Source of the DNA: an uncultured Lachnospiraceae bacterium | GTDB taxonomy: Bacteria; Bacillota; Clostridia; Lachnospirales; Lachnospiraceae | Direction: 5' to 3' | Length of the DNA: 7,622 bases | Assembly (NCBI GenBank): GCA_946631935.1 | Contig: CAMPAP010000143.1 | Coordinates: 1 to 7,622 of the forward strand | Made by a program: the position numbers and the translations under genes | Shown here: piece after piece, positions 1 to 6,798 of the stretch | How positions within the stretch are numbered: the stretch's first letter is position 1 | Layout: each line of letters starts with the position of its first letter | Notes under the pieces: generated by a model | The model's database searches: none | What the model saw: the letters and a program-made list of their open reading frames with translations, nothing else | What the model was told of the DNA's origin: nothing

Positions 1-959
1 CCGGGATGGGAGGCTGAATTCGAAGTGACCTTAAGATCGGAGCCTGTCATGATAAACCACCCCTGAAAGATCTGGCAGCCTAAAGGCACATGATAATCAC
101 TTGTGACTATGGCTATCTCCTTAACCTGCGGATATTCGGATTTAAGGAGTTTTTCGCTAAAGACCGCATTTTCAGCTGTTGTCATGGAATCATTTTCTAT
201 GATGATGCGGTCCGGGCTTAGTCCTTTATCCTCAAGATATTCCGCCATTTTGTCAGCTTCCTTTATATCAGGTTTTCCAAGTGCCGTTCCTCCTCCTGTT
301 ACAAGGACATAAGCATTGGGATACTTTTTTGAATTTTCAAATCCTTCATCAAGGCGAAGCTTAAGCTCGTCCCTCATACTGCCGTCCGGCAAAAGCGCAT
401 ACCCCAGGATCACAATACACAGACTGTCATCATCAGGAAGCCCTTCAGGCAGAGCATCCCCGTTTACAAAGCCTGATGAATTTGTCTCATCCCAGTAATC
501 ATACAATTTCCTGATGTCACCCACGTAAAAAGGATGTTCATCTCCCAGATCAGTATAAGAAGCATCGATAAGAGCGCTTATTTTTTTGTAAGCTGCATCT
601 GTATCCTGATATTGACCGTAAACTGAGGCAGCTTCCCTCCATATGTTCTGTAAAGAAGAGTCCCCGGCTGATAAAACGTTTTTGTCTGCCCCTGAGTATG
701 TTTCATAAGCACGGTCTTCGGTTATCTCTGATCCGGGAATCTGTCCACCGGATGCCTGATCAACTTCGGCATCACCTAAAAACAAATCTCCCGAACCTGC
801 TCCTTCATAAGGCTCCGTATTTTCTTTATCCGCCCCTGACATTTTCCTGTCAAATCTGCTCTTTAAGGCCATGGTCTCTATGACAAGAAATAATAAAAGT
901 GCGGCTACTGTCACAAGATATATGATTATCCGTTTATTTACGTTTTTCATAAATCTCAT
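1..959 (-). CDS. DUF218/YdcF-family membrane-anchored protein, 3' end beyond window
   Basis: An open frame of 319 codons reads from ATG at 959 (or ATG at 950, three codons later) off the left edge. Residues 10-29 are one hydrophobic helix after a basic start, so the protein is probably anchored in the membrane with the rest outside. Residues about 40-97 are a polar, acidic, glycine-rich linker that is probably disordered and carries the word SGADK twice. Residues about 180-299 match the DUF218 (YdcF/SanA) fold: CIVILGYALL, then LRLDEGFENS, VTGGGTALGKPD, EADKMAEYLEDKG, IIIENDSMTTAENAVFS and IAIVTSDYHVPLG. The family is linked to envelope functions in E. coli (SanA), but its biochemistry is poorly settled, so no reaction is assigned. 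No Shine-Dalgarno sequence precedes either start codon. The gene is divergent from the GGDEF gene. Family assignment is firm; function is open. Confidence 0.88.
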   Translation of the reverse strand, partial: MRFMKNVNKRIIIYLVTVAALLLFLVIETMALKSRFDRKMSGADKENTEPYEGAGSGDLFLGDAEVDQASGGQIPGSEITEDRAYETYSGADKNVLSAGDSSLQNIWREAASVYGQYQDTDAAYKKISALIDASYTDLGDEHPFYVGDIRKLYDYWDETNSSGFVNGDALPEGLPDDDSLCIVILGYALLPDGSMRDELKLRLDEGFENSKKYPNAYVLVTGGGTALGKPDIKEADKMAEYLEDKGLSPDRIIIENDSMTTAENAVFSEKLLKSEYPQVKEIAIVTSDYHVPLGCQIFQGWFIMTGSDLKVTSNSASHP

Positions 960-962
960 TAT
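957..962 (-). promoter_or_regulatory. Candidate -10 box for the DUF218 gene
   Basis: The minus strand reads TATAAT exactly here, overlapping the first possible ATG (957-959). A start site about seven bases downstream would fall at or next to the A of the second ATG (950), giving a leaderless message. This fits the lack of a ribosome site. No good -35 lies 15-18 bases upstream; the best match is TTTTGA. The call therefore rests on the -10 alone. Confidence 0.3.
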
Positions 963-1009
963 ACAATAAAAAAGGTTTCAAAAACTGTGCGTAAGGAGCA
1001 AAAACTTCC

Positions 1010-1152
1010 ATGCATTCATTCTTTTCTTCCCTCTTATCGGTGCGGGATGTCTTTTCTTCTCACTCACTTACCATTTCATGCCGGATAAAAGAGAATCCTT
1101 AATGAACATGCTTCCCTACGCCATGCTGGGATTGTTTTTTGTCGGCCTGTGA
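1010..1152 (+). pseudogene. Remnant of a small membrane protein gene (frameshifted start)
   Basis: One frame is open from 970 to the TGA at 1150-1152 and encodes a plainly hydrophobic peptide (FILFFPLIGAGCLFFSLTYH, then MLPYAMLGLFFVGL), like two membrane helices joined by a short charged loop (MPDKRES). That frame has no ATG, GTG or TTG before the first helix. In another frame, AAGGAG (993-998) lies 11 bases before ATG 1010, but from there only a 30-residue non-hydrophobic peptide is read. One lost base just after ATG 1010 would explain both facts, since restoring it joins the ribosome site and ATG to the hydrophobic frame. It may instead be the tail of an older gene or an ORF with a rare start such as CTG 985. 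I do not recognise the family. Confidence 0.4.
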
Positions 1153-1177
1153 ATCTTTGAAGAAAACCCGGGCAAAA

Positions 1178-1189
1178 GTAAGCACTTAC
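1178..1189. promoter_or_regulatory. Dyad next to the -35 box, possible operator
   Basis: GTAAG-CA-CTTAC is an inverted repeat with perfect 5-base arms and a 2-base centre. It ends one base before the TTGAAG -35 box at 1191. A regulator bound here would touch RNA polymerase at the -35 region. The arms are short enough that chance is a real alternative. Confidence 0.3.
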
Positions 1190-1190
1190 A

Positions 1191-1219
1191 TTGAAGAAAA
1201 ACAAAATAAATGCTATATT
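1191..1219 (+). promoter_or_regulatory. SigmaA-type promoter of the GGDEF-SulP operon
   Basis: TTGAAG (1191-1196) and TATATT (1214-1219) are separated by exactly 17 bases. TG at 1211-1212, one base before the -10, makes it an extended -10. The start of transcription is expected near 1226, leaving a leader of about 37 bases that contains the ribosome site at 1250. A TTG start codon at 1191 would lie inside this -35 box, so it is unlikely to be used. Confidence 0.75.
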
Positions 1220-1249
1220 TTTATGGGCGTTTTGGCCCCTATTTTATTT

Positions 1250-1255
1250 GAGGAA
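1250..1255 (+). promoter_or_regulatory. Ribosome binding site that sets the GGDEF start
   Basis: GAGGAA lies about 7-8 bases before ATG 1263. No comparable site precedes the in-frame TTG at 1191, so this site fixes the start at 1263. Confidence 0.75.
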
Positions 1256-1262
1256 AAGACAG

Positions 1263-2669
1263 ATGGAAGAAATGGATAAAGAAATCTTCGAACAGATAAT
1301 CGACACATCTTCAGATGCCTTGTTCTGGAAGGATTCCCAGCGCAGGTTTGTCGGTGTCAACAAGGCCTTTCTTGATTTCTACAGCTTCGAATCTGAAGAT
1401 GTGCTTATAGGAAAAAACGATGAAGATATGGGCTGGCACAGCGATCCCGTTCCTTTTATGCAGGATGAGCTCAGAGTACTTAGCGGCGAAACAACCTACA
1501 AAGTCCAGGGAAAATGTATTGTACGCGGACTTGAAAGAGATATCATCGCATCAAAAAAGCCTCTTTATAAGGACGGAAAGATCGTGGGACTTGTGGGCGG
1601 ATTCACAGATGTAACAGATCTGATGCGGCGTAAGATCGGAGGAAAAGACTCCCAGATCATGTATACTGTTGAACAACTCAGAAAATATCCCTATTTTGAC
1701 AAGCTTCTTGACGAAACCAGGATCGAAGAGATACTTGATTCTCTCACGGGAATAATATCGAGAGGCTATATGATCGATTTTGCAAAATCCCTTATAGCCC
1801 GGGGCACTCCCTTTACTTTTTCCATAATTGATCTTGATAATTTCAAATATTTTAATGATACCTGCGGACATCACGCAGGGGATCTTGTTCTTATGTATGT
1901 TGCAAGGTCTCTTGCCGAGTACTCTTACGGCTTTGGCATTGCAGGAAGATTCGGCGGCGACGAGCTTCTCGTTATAAATTTAAGGGATATCACCACAGAG
2001 GATAAGATAAAATTCTTCGACGGTATATATGAAGGCGGAGACATTCTGAGAAGAAATGTGATCCTTGACGGACAACAGCTTTTTATAACCGCAACCTCGG
2101 GATGCGCTACTTTCCCGGAAAATGCATCAAGCTACAACGAGCTCTTTTCCATGACGGACAAGACACTCTACAGAGGCAAGACCAAGGGCAGAAACTGTTA
2201 TGTGATCTATGATGAAAAAAAACACGCAGATATAGAGATAAAAAATCTTGCAAGAAGAGGAATTTATTCAAGCATGAAACTTTTTGCAGAGAGCATGGTG
2301 AGAGGAAAAAGCACTTACGAAAAGCTTTCTGCCGCAGCTCCTCTTTTAAGGGGCGAATATAACATCTCGGAAGTATATTATATCGATGACAAAAACGATC
2401 TGACGCTGCTTCCCGATGGCAAGGTAACATGCAGGATATTTAACCCTTCGGTCATCATACAAGAAGACCTGACAATAATAAATGATACAGAATCACTGAA
2501 AGATAAAGAACCGTTTTTTTATCAGATACTTAAATTAAAAGGAACCGGATCCATGATCGCGGTAAGCCTCGGAGACAAAGGATATATGATCTGCTGTGTA
2601 AAAAACAAACAGCGTCTCTGGCAGGAGGACGAATGCGGTATCCTGTACTTTATATCACAATTGCTGTAA
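1263..2669 (+). CDS. PAS-GGDEF diguanylate cyclase with GAF-like C-terminus
   Basis: A 468-residue protein likely to make cyclic di-GMP from two GTP in the cytoplasm. Residues about 8-120 form a PAS sensor domain (ALFWKDSQRRFVGVNKAF, ending GLVGGFTDVTD). Residues 159-317 form a GGDEF domain: DSLTGIISR at the entry, metal ligands D190 and D207, substrate residue N198 in DLDNFKYFNDTCGH, signature RFGGDEL at 229-235, and TLYRGKTKGRN near the end. The signature's fifth residue is Leu rather than Phe, but the catalytic GGDE is intact. The RxxD product-inhibition site is absent (Y222 and G225 occupy its places). Residues about 330-468 look like a GAF domain, ending in the typical LWQEDECGILYFISQLL. 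There is no membrane segment when starting at 1263; an extension to TTG 1191 would add a hydrophobic stretch but lies over the promoter. It is the first gene of an operon with the SulP transporter. The ligands of the PAS and GAF-like parts are unknown. Confidence 0.9.
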   Translation: MEEMDKEIFEQIIDTSSDALFWKDSQRRFVGVNKAFLDFYSFESEDVLIGKNDEDMGWHSDPVPFMQDELRVLSGETTYKVQGKCIVRGLERDIIASKKPLYKDGKIVGLVGGFTDVTDLMRRKIGGKDSQIMYTVEQLRKYPYFDKLLDETRIEEILDSLTGIISRGYMIDFAKSLIARGTPFTFSIIDLDNFKYFNDTCGHHAGDLVLMYVARSLAEYSYGFGIAGRFGGDELLVINLRDITTEDKIKFFDGIYEGGDILRRNVILDGQQLFITATSGCATFPENASSYNELFSMTDKTLYRGKTKGRNCYVIYDEKKHADIEIKNLARRGIYSSMKLFAESMVRGKSTYEKLSAAAPLLRGEYNISEVYYIDDKNDLTLLPDGKVTCRIFNPSVIIQEDLTIINDTESLKDKEPFFYQILKLKGTGSMIAVSLGDKGYMICCVKNKQRLWQEDECGILYFISQLL

Positions 2670-2678
2670 TGAATATTC

Positions 2679-2684
2679 GGAGGA
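2679..2684 (+). promoter_or_regulatory. Ribosome binding site of the SulP gene
   Basis: GGAGGA sits 6 bases before ATG 2691, an ideal spacing. It lies in the 21-base gap after the GGDEF stop, just after the 8-base palindrome GAATATTC (2671-2678). The gap has no room for a promoter or terminator, which supports one transcript. Confidence 0.85.
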
Positions 2685-2690
2685 ATTAAA

Positions 2691-4349
2691 ATGGACAAAC
2701 TGAAACCGAAGCTTTTTTCGGTAATGAAAAATTACAATAAGGAACAGTTCGTAAAAGATGTGGTAGCCGGAGTGATCGTTGCGATCATTGCCCTCCCTCT
2801 GTCCATCGCCCTTGCAATAGCATCCGGTGTTGGTCCGGAAGCCGGTATATATACCGCAATAGTCGCAGGCTTTCTCGTGTCATTTTTCGGAGGAAGCAGG
2901 GTGCAGATTGCCGGCCCCACTGCCGCATTTGCCACAATAGTTGCGGGGATCGTCGCAAAGGACGGAACAGAAGGACTGATGGTTGCGACCATACTTGCGG
3001 GTATCTTCCTGATCATCATGGGTGTTTTCAGATTCGGAAATCTCTTAAAGTTCATTCCCTATACCATCACCACAGGATTTACCGCAGGGATCGCCATAAC
3101 TCTTTTTATCGGACAGATAAAGGATTTTACCGGCATAACATATATGAACGGTGAAAAGCCCATTGATACGGGGGATAAGCTTTATGCCCTGGCAAGAAAT
3201 TCGGGAACATTTAATCTTCAGGCATTTCTGATAGGTATCCTTTCTCTTGCAATACTCATATTATGGCCCAAGGTCTCCAAAAGAATTCCCGGCTCGCTTA
3301 TTGCAGTCATAATAACCGCTGCCATAGTTGAAATTTTTGATCTTAATGTAACCACCATAGGAACTGCATTTAAAGATATACGTCAGGGTCTTCCTCCCTT
3401 TTCTCTGAATAAATCCCTTCTTTCGATGCACATGGTACGCTCACAGCTTTCAAATGCCGTGACCATAGCCCTTCTTGCGGGTATCGAGTCCCTGCTTTCT
3501 GCTGTTGTGGCAGATTCCATGATCGGATCAAAACACCGTTCCAATATGGAACTAATCGCACAGGGCATTGCAAATATCGGTTCTGCATGCTTTGGAGGAA
3601 TTCCCGCAACCGGTGCCATAGCAAGGACCGCAGCCAATATAAAAAACGGAGGGCGCACTCCCATAGCGGGAATGGTCCACTCCGTAAGCCTTGTGATAGT
3701 TGTTGTGTTTTTGATGCCTCTTGCCAAGCTTATCCCCATGCCCTGCATTGCAGCGATCCTTTTCCAGGTTGCTTACAATATGAGCGGATGGAGGGGCTTT
3801 ATCAGGCTGTGCAAGTCATCACCCGTCAGTGATATTCTTGTGCTGCTTCTTACCTTCGGTCTTACCGTCGTTTTCGATCTTGTTGTTGCCATCGAAGTCG
3901 GAATAATACTTGCTGCTCTTCTTTTCATGAAGCGTATGAGCGAAGTAACCGAAGTCGAAGGCTGGAAGGATGTTGATGATGAAAACGATCCGGACAGTAT
4001 ATCTTTGAGGACAATACCGAAGCAGACTGTTGTCTATGAGATCTCGGGTCCCATGTTCTTTGCGGCTGCAGGAAAGATCTTAAATATTTCCTTCAAGGAT
4101 GATACAAAGGTCCTTGTAATACGAATGAGAAGCGTAAGTGCCATTGATGCCACGGCAATGCACAATCTCGAAACTCTCGCAGATGACTGTGACAAAAAGG
4201 GAATCCATATAGTTCTCTCACATGTTAACGAACAGCCCATGACGGTCATTAAAAAGGCCGGCTTTGATAAGAGGATAGGCGAAGAAAACTTCAGGCCTCA
4301 TATCGACGAGGCACTTGCAAGAGCCGAGGAGATCGTTACCAAATGCTGA
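2691..4349 (+). CDS. SulP (SLC26)-family anion transporter with STAS domain
   Basis: A 552-residue inner-membrane transporter for an anion. Residues about 20-412 are the membrane domain, with the family's landmarks: IIALPLSIALAIASGVGPEA (32-51), GIYTAIVAGFLVSFFGGSRV followed by QIAGPTAAF (72-80), and GIESLLSAVVADSMIGSKHR (264-283) followed by FGGIPATGAIARTAANI (301-317). Residues about 438-550 are a cytoplasmic STAS domain containing SAIDATAMHNLE (483-494). There Thr488 takes the place of the serine phosphorylated in the anti-sigma antagonist SpoIIAA. Length is normal for a bacterial SulP protein. Known members carry sulfate, bicarbonate or C4-dicarboxylates, and sequence alone does not choose between them. 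No sulfate-assimilation or carbonic-anhydrase gene is visible nearby. It is co-transcribed with the PAS-GGDEF gene, and its 3' end overlaps the convergent peptidase gene by 14 bases. Confidence 0.93.
   Translation: MDKLKPKLFSVMKNYNKEQFVKDVVAGVIVAIIALPLSIALAIASGVGPEAGIYTAIVAGFLVSFFGGSRVQIAGPTAAFATIVAGIVAKDGTEGLMVATILAGIFLIIMGVFRFGNLLKFIPYTITTGFTAGIAITLFIGQIKDFTGITYMNGEKPIDTGDKLYALARNSGTFNLQAFLIGILSLAILILWPKVSKRIPGSLIAVIITAAIVEIFDLNVTTIGTAFKDIRQGLPPFSLNKSLLSMHMVRSQLSNAVTIALLAGIESLLSAVVADSMIGSKHRSNMELIAQGIANIGSACFGGIPATGAIARTAANIKNGGRTPIAGMVHSVSLVIVVVFLMPLAKLIPMPCIAAILFQVAYNMSGWRGFIRLCKSSPVSDILVLLLTFGLTVVFDLVVAIEVGIILAALLFMKRMSEVTEVEGWKDVDDENDPDSISLRTIPKQTVVYEISGPMFFAAAGKILNISFKDDTKVLVIRMRSVSAIDATAMHNLETLADDCDKKGIHIVLSHVNEQPMTVIKKAGFDKRIGEENFRPHIDEALARAEEIVTKC
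4336..4349. other. Tail-to-tail overlap of SulP and M13 peptidase genes
   Basis: The SulP stop (TGA, 4347-4349) lies inside the last codons of the minus-strand peptidase gene, and the peptidase stop (TAA, 4338-4336) lies inside the SulP gene. Both ends are trustworthy: the peptidase ends in the family's normal ISIW, and the STAS domain is complete. I find no hairpin with a T-run for either strand close by, so transcripts from both sides probably run into each other. Confidence 0.85.
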
Positions 4350-6732
4350 TCCTGTCTTCCGGAGCAAGATACATTCCGTCACCTTCATGAATATCATAAG
4401 TATCAAAGAATTCCTGAAACTGCTGATTTACGGCATTTACCCTCAGATAATAAAGAGGATGCTCATTGAATATATCACCCTGCTCAACAACAAGAGTTGT
4501 CTGTTTTACCCAGAGCTTTGAGTGGCTTTTAAATAATTTATCATAATCAAAGCCGTCAATACCCGATGCTATTTTAAGAACGATCTGCATACCGGCAATA
4601 TCTGCAGCTGCCTCACCCCTGTAGAGATTGCCGTCACATTTATTATAGGGATAAGGAGTAAATGAGCTGAAATAATCTGCCAGTCTTTGCGCTCTTTCGT
4701 TGTAAGTCTTATAGTCCTCTTCCGGCATCCATCCGCTGGGATTATCTTCATCAACCACCATGTTGCCGTCCTTGTCATACTGAATGCCCATAGGATCAAA
4801 TCCGTGAGTAAGCTCATGGCCTATAACCTCGCCAAGAGTACCAAGCTTTTCTTCTTCGGACATATCCTTTCTGTAGGTGTTATCTGTTATAAACCCGTCA
4901 AGAATAAAGAACTGGTTGAAAGCACCGTAGTAAAAACAGTTATTTACAGTTGTGGTACACTCAGTCTGAATATCATATCTCCAGTCACCGCTTATGCGCT
5001 CTTTGCCCACAAGCTCCGCCATATGCTTTCTTGTATTGACCTTAAGCAGGGCATACGCTTCAAGATAACCGGAGCCGGGATCCACCTCAAGATAGGAAGT
5101 GTCGATCAGAGTATCCGGTCTTAAGACGTTGAATTTCATATTATCGAGCTTTTCAACAGCAGCCTTTTTGCCTTCCTCAGACATCCACTCTTCTTCCTCA
5201 ATGATCTGTCTGAAGGCATCCTTGATCTGACCTGCAAGAGCAGTGATATCCTCTCTTTCCTCTTCATCCACAAAATAAGTCATATAAGCATTTTCGGATG
5301 CAACACCCACAAGGCTCCTTGCATCAAGTATATCGGCCAGATAAAGACCGTTTAAGGTCTCTTCATCATAAAGCTCTTCTCCGGCCTTGGCAAAATATGC
5401 ATTTACGCAGTCAAGATCCAGATATTTCGATGCCTCATACGCGGTATGAGCGATACAGTAGGATTTAAGCTTTGAGAGATTTTCATTTGTATAGATCTCA
5501 TCGAGAGTTCTGATATATGCGGGATAATCGGTATTTACACATCCGTCCTCCAGTCCGTAGGCTTTGAGGATACGTCCCACAGGAAAATTTTTACACCTTT
5601 CTGAAAACTCATCTGCAGGCATGGGAGTCAGAAATTCATCATTTTCATCTTCGTCCTCAGATATCCAGTTTTTTTCAAGAAGAACGTCCTCCACTTCATG
5701 GAATTCATCAAGTATCACTGCTATATCATCACTGCTGTAGCCCGATCTTTCCAGGATCGCACTAACGGTAATATCATATTCGGTTCGAAGCTCAGCAATA
5801 TCTTCCTTATCCGAATTGTTGTATATCCTGGGTAGGATAGAGAAATCGTCGCCCTGTATGGTAGCGATCCAGTGTGAAGTATCCTTACTGTCAAGAGTTG
5901 TACGGAATGTAAAAAACATGCAGAAAGGATCTGCGGAAGGGTCGGCAAGATAATCACTCATCTCACCGATGCTTCCTATGCTTTCAATGGCATCAAGATA
6001 TTTTTTTACGGGAGCAACTCCTTCTTCATTACGCTTTTCCCAGTTTGTTGCGATATCATAATACTCGCGGACACGCTGTATATCTTCACCGTTATATTTT
6101 TCCCTGTCTTCAAACATTTCACGTTTTTTTTCTGAAATATCATTTACTTCATCCGTGGGGGAAACCATATCACCGGTAAACCTGACATTGGTCTTTGAAA
6201 GCCATTCATAATTGGATGAAGTATAATAATCGTTTTTAAGACCGGGATCTTCTATCTGGCAAGCAACTCCGTATATCGAACCGTCAACCCACTGGCTGTC
6301 ATCCACCCAGATAACATCCGGTGAGTCTTTGATCTCTGCCGCGTCGCTTTCAAAGGCGGTGCTTTTTTTCGCAAATCCTGTTTCTTCATCATATTCATAA
6401 GCAAAAACGCTTATGCCGTCAGATACAAAAAGTTCGGGTATCCCGTCACCGCTTCTGTCGGAAAGAGTGTAGCTGACACCGGGAGTATATGCAGATACTT
6501 TAACGCCGGACAAAAACATTATCTCTTCAGGATTAAATTCATATTCGGAAGATTTGGCGATCTCTATGGTATCAACGGGGACAAATGCATTTTCCACTGA
6601 AACAGTCTGATCTGTGTTTTCTTCTCCGGCAGGTACAGGATCATTTTTTAAACCGCACCCCGAAATGCAGGCCGCAAAAAGACTTCCGCAAAGTAAAAAA
6701 CAAAAATGTTTATAAATAAGATTTCTTTTCAT
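4336..6732 (-). CDS. M13-family (neprilysin-type) zinc metallopeptidase, predicted lipoprotein
   Basis: A 798-residue endopeptidase predicted to sit outside the cell on a lipid anchor. The start at 6732 is preferred because the GGGAGG site lies just upstream of it; ATG 6759 is upstream of that site and has none of its own. Residues 1-26 are a lipoprotein signal with lipobox ISGC (Cys26). Residues about 55-165 are an extra segment with DRSGDGIPELFV (92-103), like an FG-GAP/EF-hand calcium loop. The M13 part starts near 167 (NDYYTSSNYEWL) and is of normal size, about 630 residues. Zinc and catalytic residues are present: HELTH (639-643) and GEAAAD with Glu707 and Asp711. Substrate residues His758 and Arg764 (EHPLYYLRVN) and the ending MYLAPEDRISIW are also typical. 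The substrate loop is divergent: NCFY at 598-601 where NAFY/NAYY is usual, and no PAG..QPP. The protein has a marked acidic patch at 357-366. Peptide scavenging or surface protein processing is plausible; the natural substrate is unknown. Confidence 0.92.
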   Translation of the reverse strand: MKRNLIYKHFCFLLCGSLFAACISGCGLKNDPVPAGEENTDQTVSVENAFVPVDTIEIAKSSEYEFNPEEIMFLSGVKVSAYTPGVSYTLSDRSGDGIPELFVSDGISVFAYEYDEETGFAKKSTAFESDAAEIKDSPDVIWVDDSQWVDGSIYGVACQIEDPGLKNDYYTSSNYEWLSKTNVRFTGDMVSPTDEVNDISEKKREMFEDREKYNGEDIQRVREYYDIATNWEKRNEEGVAPVKKYLDAIESIGSIGEMSDYLADPSADPFCMFFTFRTTLDSKDTSHWIATIQGDDFSILPRIYNNSDKEDIAELRTEYDITVSAILERSGYSSDDIAVILDEFHEVEDVLLEKNWISEDEDENDEFLTPMPADEFSERCKNFPVGRILKAYGLEDGCVNTDYPAYIRTLDEIYTNENLSKLKSYCIAHTAYEASKYLDLDCVNAYFAKAGEELYDEETLNGLYLADILDARSLVGVASENAYMTYFVDEEEREDITALAGQIKDAFRQIIEEEEWMSEEGKKAAVEKLDNMKFNVLRPDTLIDTSYLEVDPGSGYLEAYALLKVNTRKHMAELVGKERISGDWRYDIQTECTTTVNNCFYYGAFNQFFILDGFITDNTYRKDMSEEEKLGTLGEVIGHELTHGFDPMGIQYDKDGNMVVDEDNPSGWMPEEDYKTYNERAQRLADYFSSFTPYPYNKCDGNLYRGEAAADIAGMQIVLKIASGIDGFDYDKLFKSHSKLWVKQTTLVVEQGDIFNEHPLYYLRVNAVNQQFQEFFDTYDIHEGDGMYLAPEDRISIW

Positions 6733-6742
6733 TTTAACAAGC

Positions 6743-6751
6743 TTTCCTCCC
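6743..6751 (-). promoter_or_regulatory. Ribosome binding site that sets the M13 peptidase start
   Basis: The minus strand reads GGGAGGAAA. The GGAGG core ends 13 bases before ATG 6732, which is slightly long but usable. It lies downstream of ATG 6759, so it rules against that earlier start. The protein from 6732 begins directly with a normal signal peptide. Confidence 0.65.
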
Positions 6752-6768
6752 AAAATCATACTTGTAAA

Positions 6769-6797
6769 AACTTATCATATTTAAAATCTTTTTTCAA
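6769..6797 (-). promoter_or_regulatory. Candidate promoter of the M13 peptidase gene
   Basis: On the minus strand TTGAAA (6797-6792) is followed after 17 bases by TAAGTT (6774-6769), with TG one base ahead of it as in an extended -10. The -10 is only half-matched. Transcription would start near 6762, about 30 bases before ATG 6732. The alternative TATGAT close by has no partner -35 at proper spacing. Confidence 0.4.
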
Positions 6798-6798
6798 T

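Larger units (their letters stand above)
960..1262. other. Divergent intergenic region
   Basis: This 303-base stretch separates the divergent DUF218 and GGDEF genes. From left to right it holds the possible DUF218 promoter, the small hydrophobic remnant (to 1152), the 10-base word TTGAAGAAAA at 1157-1166 and again at 1191-1200, a dyad at 1178-1189, and the GGDEF promoter with its leader. I see no RNA gene or convincing terminator in it. Confidence 0.7.

Noticed and set aside
103..883. Plus-strand reading frames of 60-69 residues in the left part
   Set aside because: They are antisense to the DUF218 gene, have no ribosome sites, and encode Ser/Leu-rich shadow peptides without recognisable domains.
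2671..2678. Palindrome GAATATTC before the SulP ribosome site
   Set aside because: Eight A/T-rich bases are expected by chance, and there is no room for a promoter here.
3383..3748. Minus-strand frame of 121 residues inside the SulP gene
   Set aside because: It is the complement of conserved SulP transmembrane motifs and shows no domain of its own.
4687..5124. Plus-strand frame of 145 residues with hydrophobic stretches
   Set aside because: It lies opposite the conserved HExxH region of the M13 peptidase, whose frame is plainly the coding one.
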